Shown here: one piece after another, positions 1 through 5,539 of the stretch
Numbering within the stretch: position 1 is the first letter of the stretch
Layout of the letters: the number at the start of each line of letters is the position of its first letter
Assembly: GCA_964476135.1 (NCBI GenBank)
Contig: CAYYYG010000047.1
Span: 1-6,385, forward strand
DNA from: CAYYYG01 sp964476135
GTDB lineage: Bacteria; Patescibacteriota; Microgenomatia; UBA1406; GWC2-37-13
Direction: 5' to 3'
Length of the DNA stretch: 6,385 nt
Translations under genes and position numbers: made by a program
The notes under the pieces: generated by a model
What the model was told of the DNA's origin: nothing
The model's input: the letters and a program-made list of their open reading frames with translations, nothing else
Database searches by the model: none

Positions 1-680
1 TGTCTACTTCTGATTTTGTACGACTTATAATCATTGTTCTCTACAATTACGCCAAACTGTCTCATTGTATCGATTGTCATATCGATGTAGGATTTCGAAA
101 TCTGATTACCCACTACTTCGATGGCCAGTTCACCTACTTGGGGCGCAATCATCATAATCGCGCTGAAATATTGACTGCTAATATCTCCATTTAATTTTGT
201 TATTCCAGGTTTGAGAACTGAAGACATAATTTTGAGCGGGGGGTAGCCGTCTCTTTCTGAATATTCGATATTCGCGCAGAGCTGCCGTAATCCGTCGACC
301 AAATCTTTGATCGGTCTTTTATTCAGTCCTTCAAGACCGGTTAAAATTTTAGTTCCGGGCATAACGCAGGCCAAAGCAAGAATAAATCTGATAGTCGTCC
401 CGGAAAGTCGAGCATTAAGCTCGATGGTCTTCCTCGACGCAGGCTCGATTGAAGGAGATACTTTAATAAGATCGTCCTGGACGTTTAGGCTGAATCCTAG
501 TTGCGATAAGCACTCAATCATTGCTGCGGTATCGTCGCTTTTTAAATAGTTACGGACAGTTACAGCTTTGCTAGAAAGCGCCGCAATTATTAAAGCCCGG
601 TTGGTATAGCTTTTAGATCCAGGTATCGACACTTCAGCCGTGAGTGGGGATTCTACCGGTTTTACAATTACTTGTTTCAT
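1..680 (-). CDS. aroA: EPSP synthase (3-phosphoshikimate 1-carboxyvinyltransferase), N-terminal part
   Basis: Transfers the enolpyruvyl group of PEP to shikimate 3-phosphate, the step before chorismate. The frame starts at ATG 680 and runs off the left edge, so 226 residues of about 430 are visible. Motifs: PGSKSYTNRAL (20-30; Lys23, Ser24, Arg28), SDD (48-50), LSGTTIRF (92-99, matching the NAGTAMRP loop of E. coli), GLNKRPIKDL (118-127, Arg122), DISSQYFSA (166-174, shikimate-phosphate-binding Ser-Ser-Gln) and SYIDMTIDTM (197-206). At 134-136 LCA replaces the usual LGA. Phe99 stands where class I enzymes have Pro101, so it belongs to the more divergent GTT(M/I)RF group. The start overlaps the aroB stop as ATGA, so its translation should be coupled to aroB. 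The missing C-terminal half would carry the remaining PEP-site residues. Confidence 0.96.
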   Translation of the reverse strand, partial: MKQVIVKPVESPLTAEVSIPGSKSYTNRALIIAALSSKAVTVRNYLKSDDTAAMIECLSQLGFSLNVQDDLIKVSPSIEPASRKTIELNARLSGTTIRFILALACVMPGTKILTGLEGLNKRPIKDLVDGLRQLCANIEYSERDGYPPLKIMSSVLKPGITKLNGDISSQYFSAIMMIAPQVGELAIEVVGNQISKSYIDMTIDTMRQFGVIVENNDYKSYKIRSR

Positions 681-1756
681 TCGAAGATGTAACTTATCGC
701 TTTCTCTGCGAAACTGTTATCAATTTCAATATTAAAATCCGCCTCGCCGATTTTTTTTAGAAGTGTCCATTTTATTTTTCCCTTCTCGTTCTTTTTATCC
801 ATTTGCATCTTGTTAAAAACATCATTTTTCTGGACTCTTTTTATCCTCACCGGCAATCCGGTATTTTTTACTGCATCCTCCAGCGTTTTTAACTCTGAAG
901 ATTCTATATAACCCACGATCTCCGACAGCTTAGCTTCGGCTATCATACCTAATGCAATAGCCTCGCCATGAAGCAGGGGAGTGTCGGTCTGGAGCGATAA
1001 TGACTCGATTGCGTGGCCAATAGTATGTCCGAAGTTGAGAATTTTTCTTTGGCCTGTTTCTTTTTCATCTGCCTCCACGATCCTGGCTTTTATTCTTACC
1101 GACTCGCAGATTATTTCCGTAAGCTCATTTTTTGTGAAGTCATGTGGATTTTTTTCGGTTACTTTACGAAAATATTCCAGATCGTCAATAAGCCCGTGTT
1201 TTATTATTTCGGCGAAGCCGGAGATGAATTCTCTTTTCGGTAAAGTTCCCAGCGTGTCGACATCAATTATTACGGCCTTCGGCTGGTTGAATGAGCCGAT
1301 TATATTTTTGTATCCGCCGAAGTCGATACCGAGTTTGCCGCCGACTGAAGCATCTACCATAGATAAAAGTGTTGTCGGTACTTGAACGAAGTCGATTCCG
1401 CGCATATATGTTGCGGCGGCAAATCCGCCCATATCGACGATAACACCACCTCCGATGTTGATAACTAGACTTTTTCTATCGAATTTGTTTTCTGCCAGCT
1501 GGTTCCATATTTTTGTAACGGAGTTGATGTTTTTACTGCTTTCTCCCGGAGGTAAAATCGAAGTCAGCGATGGCTGGTATTTGCCGAAATGAGTGTAGCT
1601 GAGCCACTTATCGGCAATGATTTCGTCGCTAACGATCGCGAATTTTGAATATAAAGATAGATCGATGAGATTGTCTATTTTTTCCAAAATACGCTCACCG
1701 ATAAATATCGGGTAATTATCACTGCGACGGCTGATTTTGATGTCAATTTTTTTCAT
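677..1756 (-). CDS. aroB: 3-Dehydroquinate synthase
   Basis: Second shikimate pathway enzyme: it cyclises DAHP to 3-dehydroquinate, using NAD and a divalent metal, in the cytoplasm. Its 359 residues are the normal family length. The NAD-binding part shows NIGGGVIVDMGGFAAATYMRG (100-120), PTTLLSMVDASVGGK (127-141). The metal ligands are Glu183 (SGFAEIIKHG), His244 (NFGHTIGHAIE) and His263 (LLHGEAIALGM). The start ATG lies inside tyrA, 14 bases before the end of that gene, and is preceded only by an A-rich stretch. The TGA stop shares ATGA with the aroA start. It uses the DAHP made by the first gene of the operon; the enzymes between AroB and AroA (dehydroquinase, shikimate dehydrogenase, shikimate kinase) are not in this window. 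Confidence 0.98.
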   Translation of the reverse strand: MKKIDIKISRRSDNYPIFIGERILEKIDNLIDLSLYSKFAIVSDEIIADKWLSYTHFGKYQPSLTSILPPGESSKNINSVTKIWNQLAENKFDRKSLVINIGGGVIVDMGGFAAATYMRGIDFVQVPTTLLSMVDASVGGKLGIDFGGYKNIIGSFNQPKAVIIDVDTLGTLPKREFISGFAEIIKHGLIDDLEYFRKVTEKNPHDFTKNELTEIICESVRIKARIVEADEKETGQRKILNFGHTIGHAIESLSLQTDTPLLHGEAIALGMIAEAKLSEIVGYIESSELKTLEDAVKNTGLPVRIKRVQKNDVFNKMQMDKKNEKGKIKWTLLKKIGEADFNIEIDNSFAEKAISYIFE

Positions 1757-2861
1757 CTTTTATATAAGTATCGCGGGTGTTTTTTGCCGCCGAAAAAAAT
1801 TCGAATACGTTGTCTTCGTTTAGCTTATAGTTTGATATATATGCGAGAAAATCATTTAACTCCGCCAGTATATTGCCTGAGTTATCCTTAAAAATCTCAG
1901 CATGCATTTCCGGACTTCCTGAGGCCGTGCGGGTGGTTGAGACAAGTCCGGGGCCGGCGAATTTTAGGGTTTCGGGGCGTTTATCGTTTAAGTAAAGGCA
2001 GATGTAAGAGGCGAGTAAATATACAAGATGAGACACTGTCGCAATGCGTTTGTCATGTACCTGAGGAGTAAGCAGTTCGGTATTCGCTCCCAAACGAGAA
2101 ACAAATTCGCGAATCGATGCGACTGTGTCTTTAGAGTTTTTACTGTGGGGTGTGATGATCCACATCTTATTATTAAAAAGTCCGGCACGCGAATGCTTGA
2201 AGCCGCTTTTGTCTGCCCCCGCCATCGGGTGACTTGGTACAAATTCGATGTTTTCAGATGTTAATTTTTCAAAAACTGTTGCAATGCTGTTTTTCACACT
2301 TCCGATATCGACAACAATTATTTTCTTATTTTTGTCCGCTGCCGACGATATCTGTCGGGCGGTTTCCGCAATCTGCCTAAGGGGCGTTGCGATAAATACT
2401 AAATCGCAAACCGACAGAAAGCCGGGCAGGTCGGTGAAAACTTCGTCGACTGAGTCAGATTCTGCATCGGTAATTTTTTTGCCGCTTAGTGCGTATACTT
2501 TAGTTTTCGGGTCGGCAGCTTTTACTGCCTTGGCGATTGAGCCGCCCATCAGTCCTAAGCCGATTATTCCGATTTTTCTGTAGGGCAGCATCATGCCGTT
2601 CTGTATTTTCTGCGAAAGTTTGGAGGAGGCAAAAATCGTATCATACAGTTCTGGAATATAGTCGCGCAATACCGGATTTTTTGCTTTTCTGCGGACTTTT
2701 TCGACGAGTTCAATTTCGCGGTGTTTCTGGAAAGGCGAAATTCCTTGTTTTCTCTTGATTTCGCCTACCATTGCAACAACACTCATCCTGTCGTTAAGCA
2801 ATTCTACGATCTTCGTGTCGATTTTATCAAGCTCTGTGCGGCAATCATCAAGTGTTTGCAT
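1743..2861 (-). CDS. tyrA: Bifunctional chorismate mutase / prephenate dehydrogenase
   Basis: A 372-residue fusion that makes prephenate from chorismate and then oxidises it to 4-hydroxyphenylpyruvate, the route to tyrosine. Residues 1-88 are an AroQ-type chorismate mutase (Arg8, Arg25 in LLNDRMSVV, Lys36, Gln84 match the E. coli active site). Residues 95-365 are the dehydrogenase: Rossmann motif GLGLMGGS (101-108), DIGSVK (185-190), SHPMAG (210-215), VSHLVYLLAS (276-285, His278) and STTRTASGSPEM (308-319). The order matches the E. coli T-protein, but the nucleotide motif is the GxGxxGG type of stand-alone TyrA proteins. The second strand ends YALSGKK (123-129) without the acidic residue usual in NAD-specific enzymes. 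It supplies prephenate for PheA, which has no mutase of its own. The start overlaps pheA and the end overlaps aroB, each by 14 bases; there is no SD. Confidence 0.96.
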   Translation of the reverse strand: MQTLDDCRTELDKIDTKIVELLNDRMSVVAMVGEIKRKQGISPFQKHREIELVEKVRRKAKNPVLRDYIPELYDTIFASSKLSQKIQNGMMLPYRKIGIIGLGLMGGSIAKAVKAADPKTKVYALSGKKITDAESDSVDEVFTDLPGFLSVCDLVFIATPLRQIAETARQISSAADKNKKIIVVDIGSVKNSIATVFEKLTSENIEFVPSHPMAGADKSGFKHSRAGLFNNKMWIITPHSKNSKDTVASIREFVSRLGANTELLTPQVHDKRIATVSHLVYLLASYICLYLNDKRPETLKFAGPGLVSTTRTASGSPEMHAEIFKDNSGNILAELNDFLAYISNYKLNEDNVFEFFSAAKNTRDTYIKDEKN

Positions 2862-3702
2862 TTTGTTTTTTAGCCGATTTATAAAACCCCAGAATCTTCA
2901 CTGAGCTCGTATGCTCTTTGAAGCCGCCGTTTATGACCGCCGACATAGTATTTTTATCGATTCCAGGAAACTCTATATCTATATAAAAAACATATTCAAA
3001 CGGTTTGCCTAAAATCGGCCTCGACTCGATTTTGGTTAAATTAACACCATGTTCTGCTAGTTTAGACAGCGCGGCATACAAACTGCCGGGAATATGGGGG
3101 AGTGTAATTATGAGTGAACATTTATTCGCTTCCGATATATCGGTTTCATTTTTTGAAATTATTACGAATCGGGTAAAATTATTACCGTCGTCCTCAATAT
3201 TTGATCGGACTTTTTTTAGACCGTAAAGTTCGGCTGCTTTATTACTTGCAATTGCGGCAATCGTTTTATTACCCGACTCGGCAACCATCTTTGCGGCGCC
3301 TGCGGTATCTGAATGGACCGTTTTTTCCATCCACGGGTGTGTTTCGAAAAACCGTTCGCATTGTTCTATAGCCTTAATGTGCGAGTATACTTTTTTTATG
3401 CTTATCAATTCGTTCGATTCGTCGACATCAGGTAGTGCCAGCAGGAAATGCTCGACTTTAATATTAATTTCGCCAACTGCATAAACATTGTGCTCATACA
3501 AATTGTCATAGTTTTCGTATATCGAGCCGGCAAGCGTGTTTTCAACCGGCACGACTCCGAAGGAGGACACATTGCTTTCAACATCGCGGAAAATTTCGAT
3601 AAACTGTTTGGTGCCGACGAACTCATTTTCGGCTCCGAAATATTCCATTGCTGCAATATGTGAAAAAGAACCCGGGACTCCCTGATAAAAAATAGATTTC
3701 AT
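2848..3702 (-). CDS. pheA: Prephenate dehydratase
   Basis: Converts prephenate to phenylpyruvate, the committed step to phenylalanine. Its 284 residues are typical of a monofunctional enzyme without a chorismate mutase domain. The catalytic domain (about 1-182) shows YQGVPGSFSH (6-15), PVENTLAGS (52-60), SHIKAIEQ (107-114) and NNFTRF (174-179); Glu54, Asn55, Ser107, Gln114 and Thr177 match the known active-site positions. The ACT domain (about 195-275) has PGSLYAAL (205-212) and ESRP (226-229), the motifs that bind Phe in feedback inhibition. The start ATG lies 2 bases after the TAA of the ACT pseudoenzyme gene with no SD, so its translation is probably coupled. Its 3' end overlaps tyrA by 14 bases. 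All catalytic residues are present, so this is the working copy beside its stripped paralogue. Confidence 0.97.
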   Translation of the reverse strand: MKSIFYQGVPGSFSHIAAMEYFGAENEFVGTKQFIEIFRDVESNVSSFGVVPVENTLAGSIYENYDNLYEHNVYAVGEINIKVEHFLLALPDVDESNELISIKKVYSHIKAIEQCERFFETHPWMEKTVHSDTAGAAKMVAESGNKTIAAIASNKAAELYGLKKVRSNIEDDGNNFTRFVIISKNETDISEANKCSLIITLPHIPGSLYAALSKLAEHGVNLTKIESRPILGKPFEYVFYIDIEFPGIDKNTMSAVINGGFKEHTSSVKILGFYKSAKKQNANT

Positions 3703-3704
3703 AT

Positions 3705-4268
3705 TTAATTATCGACTGATTTATAAAAACCGGCGATTCGTAAATATTCGGTGTTTTCACGGTAAACCGCGAGAATTTCTTCCATTCTTTTTATATGTTC
3801 CTTACTATAGACGAAATCAACATAAAACATATATTCGTAAGGCTTCCCATAGAGACGGCGCGATTCGATTTTGGTCAAATTAAGTTCGTAATTTTCAAAG
3901 ATTGCAAGCGCCCGGTAAAGCGATCCGGCTTTGTGCGAGACCACAAAAATCATTGATGATTTGTCTCCGTCTTTATAAGATAGTTTTTTCTTGGAAATCT
4001 GCAGATAGCGTGCATAGGAGATGTTTTTTTTAATTTCAAAATTTACTTCGCCGACAGCATGTATTTCTTCATATTTGCAGAACAGATCATACGCCTCATA
4101 ATTAGAACCGCGCCAACTGTCGTCTATGAGTACCAATCCTTCTTTCGACTCACCCGATAAAACGGATTCGAATACTTCTTTCTGGTTTGCATAGATTTTA
4201 TATGATGCGGTTTTGCCAAAGCGTTTTTCTGCTGCGGCTTGCGCATTGTCGGTAATTGCGATTTTCAT
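3705..4268 (-). CDS. Prephenate dehydratase-like pseudoenzyme with ACT domain
   Basis: A 187-residue protein that aligns with both ends of the neighbouring PheA but lacks its middle. Residues 12-77 match PheA 17-81, including the shared AVGE(V/I)N. Residues 84-187 match PheA 175 to its end, with the ACT motifs AGSLYRAL (114-121) and LTKIESRR (131-138) and GKPYEYMFYVDF. About 87 residues, most of the second catalytic lobe, are absent, including the SHxxAxxQ active-site segment. The remaining active-site positions are changed: PVENT becomes LIDDS (47-51), FTRF becomes YARY (85-88), and the N-terminal GxPGSFSH loop is gone. It should therefore not be a dehydratase, but the Phe-binding ACT half looks intact. 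It starts 27 bases after DAHP synthase and ends 2 bases before pheA. I infer a regulatory or heteromeric role, perhaps sensing Phe for DAHP synthase or PheA. The unbroken frame argues against decay. Confidence 0.85.
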   Translation of the reverse strand: MKIAITDNAQAAAEKRFGKTASYKIYANQKEVFESVLSGESKEGLVLIDDSWRGSNYEAYDLFCKYEEIHAVGEVNFEIKKNISYARYLQISKKKLSYKDGDKSSMIFVVSHKAGSLYRALAIFENYELNLTKIESRRLYGKPYEYMFYVDFVYSKEHIKRMEEILAVYRENTEYLRIAGFYKSVDN

Positions 4269-4295
4269 ATTTACATATATTATAAACTAATAGGT

Positions 4296-5249
4296 TTAAT
4301 GAGTATTAGGTGCTTCAAGATTCCGGAACTTTGCCAGCTCCTTTAGCAAATACTCAAGTTCTTTTAAAGTTATATGCTGATGAGTATCGGTGACCGATGT
4401 TCCGACTTCTATAAGAATTCCATCGTACAAATACCCATCCCAGCTTGTCTGCATTTTCATGGCCTCGATTGTTGCTGCGACGATCTCATCCCGCATTTTT
4501 GGCCCTAAAGCGTGGCTGGGGTCGAAGTATAATTTAAGCTTCGTATCGCGCTTGGTCCGTTCGGCAATGCGGTGAACGGGAAAACTCCGGTAATTGCCTT
4601 TGTCCGGCACATCTACACCGCGGTGAATCAGTATTGTATTCCCGGAGAGTTTTCCGGCATATGAAGCCAAGCCGGCCCAGGTTTTTTCCATGGTCGTTTT
4701 TCCGGTGAAATGAGGTGAGTTGGCGACATGTAATGCTTCCCCGACCCACTTGCCGTTTTTTATTCCTAAGTGCCAGTTATTACGGCGGGCGAAACGGGCC
4801 ATCTCATGTACCTGCCAGCCAAGCTGATTAACGGAAGGGTTCCAGGGCATAAGTGCGCCTTTTGGAAGCATTTGTTCAAAGGCGGGGAGCTGAACCGCCG
4901 GCATCATCACTTCGGTCGCGATTAGCATACCTGTTTTATCGTTAACCCGCTTTGCCATATGGGCGCTTGGCGGAATTTCAAAGTCGGCGACTCCGCCTCC
5001 TTTTATCATTACATCGATATTTTTTTGAACGGCATGATAATCCATACCCATGCCAATCCCAGTATCGGTAAGCTCCGTACGTGATTTTAATCCGACAACG
5101 CGAGTCCCGGCAACAGCGCGCTGGTACTTTCCTCTTCTGTTCTTAACTTCCATTTCCGAAATCCGAAATACTTCCTTGATGTTTTTTTCATCAATAGAGC
5201 AGGGCCCGGCGATAACCGTACATTCGGTGTTTTTGAGTGATTTTGTCAT
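4296..5249 (-). CDS. aroF: 3-Deoxy-7-phosphoheptulonate (DAHP) synthase, class I
   Basis: First enzyme of the shikimate pathway: it condenses phosphoenolpyruvate with erythrose 4-phosphate to give DAHP in the cytoplasm. Visible signatures are AGPCSID (14-20, metal ligand Cys17), GLKSRTEL (53-60, in the place of the KPRT motif), GIKNGKW (162-168, Lys164 as the PEP-binding Lys), ILIHRG (206-211), FDPSHALG (242-249, His246), LIEVGTS (279-285, Glu281) and SVTDTH (285-290, Asp288). The Cys-His-Glu-Asp metal set is therefore complete. The protein has 317 residues, shorter than E. coli AroG (350), and has no fused chorismate mutase or extra regulatory domain. I start it at ATG 5249; an upstream in-frame TTG (5282) would add 11 residues without homology value. 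It is the first structural gene behind the attenuator. It is quite divergent (KSRT for KPRT), and the isozyme letter is nominal. Confidence 0.87.
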   Translation of the reverse strand: MTKSLKNTECTVIAGPCSIDEKNIKEVFRISEMEVKNRRGKYQRAVAGTRVVGLKSRTELTDTGIGMGMDYHAVQKNIDVMIKGGGVADFEIPPSAHMAKRVNDKTGMLIATEVMMPAVQLPAFEQMLPKGALMPWNPSVNQLGWQVHEMARFARRNNWHLGIKNGKWVGEALHVANSPHFTGKTTMEKTWAGLASYAGKLSGNTILIHRGVDVPDKGNYRSFPVHRIAERTKRDTKLKLYFDPSHALGPKMRDEIVAATIEAMKMQTSWDGYLYDGILIEVGTSVTDTHQHITLKELEYLLKELAKFRNLEAPNTH

Positions 5250-5296
5250 AAATCTGATATAAATGTTAATAAATTCGATCAATTTTGCCCATAAAC

Positions 5297-5325
5297 CCTG
5301 TGTCGCGATCGTAGTGCGACACAGG
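5297..5325 (-). other. Perfect 10-bp RNA hairpin upstream of DAHP synthase
   Basis: CCTGTGTCGC (5325-5316) and GCGACACAGG (5306-5297) form a perfect 10-bp stem around the 9-base loop ACTACGATC. It follows the previous hairpin after three bases and ends 47 bases before the chosen DAHP synthase ATG. No T run follows. As DNA it is an inverted repeat and could instead bind a protein dimer, but its place inside a structured leader favours an RNA role. Confidence 0.65.
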
Positions 5326-5328
5326 ATA

Positions 5329-5375
5329 ATTGGCCCTAAGCCAAATTTACTCTCGGCAATTTGGCAAGGGCCAAT
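5329..5375 (-). other. Strong two-part RNA hairpin after the attenuator
   Basis: ATTGGCCCT (5375-5367) pairs with AGGGCCAAT (5337-5329) over 9 bp. After a 1x2 internal loop, GCCAAATT (5365-5358) pairs with AATTTGGC (5347-5340) over 8 bp, closing a 10-base loop. It starts right after the terminator T run and has no T run of its own on either strand, so it is not a plain terminator. It could stabilise the 5' end of the readthrough transcript, be a processing site, or form part of a second control layer. The function is unknown. Confidence 0.7.
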
Positions 5376-5399
5376 AAAAAACCCCGCTTGTGGCGGGGT
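5376..5399 (-). terminator. Intrinsic terminator of the attenuator (3:4 hairpin)
   Basis: On the minus strand, ACCCCGC (5399-5393), the loop CACAA and GCGGGGT (5387-5381) form a 7-bp GC-rich hairpin followed at once by a T run (5380-5376). It lies about 20 bases after the leader-peptide stop and about 130 bases before the DAHP synthase start, so it would stop transcription before the structural genes. Its 5' arm is shared with the antiterminator, which makes it conditional. Confidence 0.92.
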
Positions 5400-5482
5400 C
5401 GGTTTTGTTCGTTTTGAGTTTTACCTCATAACCAATTCCCCCGCCATATGCGGTGTAAAGTAAAAGAAAAAATAGGAATTGG
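5391..5482 (-). promoter_or_regulatory. Attenuator: competing 1:2 hairpin and 2:3 antiterminator
   Basis: Region 1, CCAATTCC (5482-5475, leader codons 6-8), is perfectly complementary to GGAATTGG (5439-5432). The same 1:2 fold can hold an inner CCGC/GCGG stem (5453-5450 with 5444-5441), leaving the Tyr/Phe codons in a single-stranded bulge. Region 2, TGGCGGGG (5446-5439), is also perfectly complementary over 8 bases to CCCCGCCA (5398-5391), which is the 5' arm of the terminator and its flank. A ribosome halted on codons 9-13 would cover region 1 and leave region 2 free to pair with region 3, blocking the terminator. A ribosome that reaches the stop at 5421 would mask part of region 2, or release and allow 1:2 to reform, so the terminator forms. 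The pairings are read directly from the sequence; the mechanism is inferred from the E. coli trp/phe model. Confidence 0.85.
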
Positions 5483-5498
5483 ACGAGATAAGTTTCAT
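5421..5498 (-). CDS. Tyr/Phe-rich leader peptide of the aromatic operon attenuator
   Basis: A 25-codon reading frame runs from ATG 5498-5496 to TAA 5423-5421. Residues 5-14 read SSNSYFFFYF: codons 9-14 (5474-5457) are TAT TTT TTC TTT TAC TTT, six aromatic codons in a row with four Phe and two Tyr. There is no Trp. This is the hallmark of a ribosome-sensing leader peptide, analogous to E. coli pheL and trpL, and the peptide itself need have no function. It begins about 17 bases after a consensus promoter and ends about 20 bases before an intrinsic terminator. Downstream lie DAHP synthase, pheA, tyrA, aroB and aroA, so the sensed amino acids are the products of the controlled genes. No Shine-Dalgarno sequence precedes the ATG and the predicted 5' leader is only a few bases, so initiation may be close to leaderless. 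Confidence 0.93.
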   Translation of the reverse strand: MKLISSNSYFFFYFTPHMAGELVMR

Positions 5499-5509
5499 AA
5501 TATTCGGTA

Positions 5510-5539
5510 ATTATAACTGCATACCGTATGTAATGTCAA
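5510..5539 (-). promoter_or_regulatory. Consensus sigma70-type promoter of the aromatic operon
   Basis: On the minus strand, TTGACA (5539-5534) and TATAAT (5515-5510) both match consensus exactly, with an 18-base spacer. Transcription should start about seven bases further on, near 5503. That is only about five bases before the leader-peptide ATG at 5498. The -35 box overlaps the TGA stop of the HAD gene. A strong unregulated promoter followed by an attenuator is the usual arrangement when control is exerted mainly by termination. No operator-like inverted repeat is visible around it. Confidence 0.85.

Noticed and set aside
307..549. 80-codon plus-strand open frame near the left end
   Set aside because: It is antisense to aroA, whose EPSP synthase motifs run straight through this region.
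981..1385. 134-codon plus-strand open frame opposite aroB
   Set aside because: It lies antisense to the conserved NAD- and metal-binding segments of aroB and its translation shows no recognisable domain; it is a shadow frame.
4279..4284. TATAAT just before the ACT pseudoenzyme gene, as an internal promoter
   Set aside because: The hexamer is perfect on the minus strand but no -35-like hexamer sits at a suitable distance, and the gap between genes is only 27 AT-rich bases.
5250..5282. TTG start at 5282 adding 11 residues to DAHP synthase, and a TTGATC/TATATC promoter-like pair in the same stretch
   Set aside because: The added residues carry no family signature and the ATG at 5249 is the better start. 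The promoter-like pair has a 15-base spacer and a poor -10.
5297..5375. The two downstream hairpins as a second intrinsic terminator or a known riboswitch
   Set aside because: Neither is followed by a T run on either strand, and I recognise no conserved core of a known riboswitch or T-box (no T-box TGG-containing consensus).
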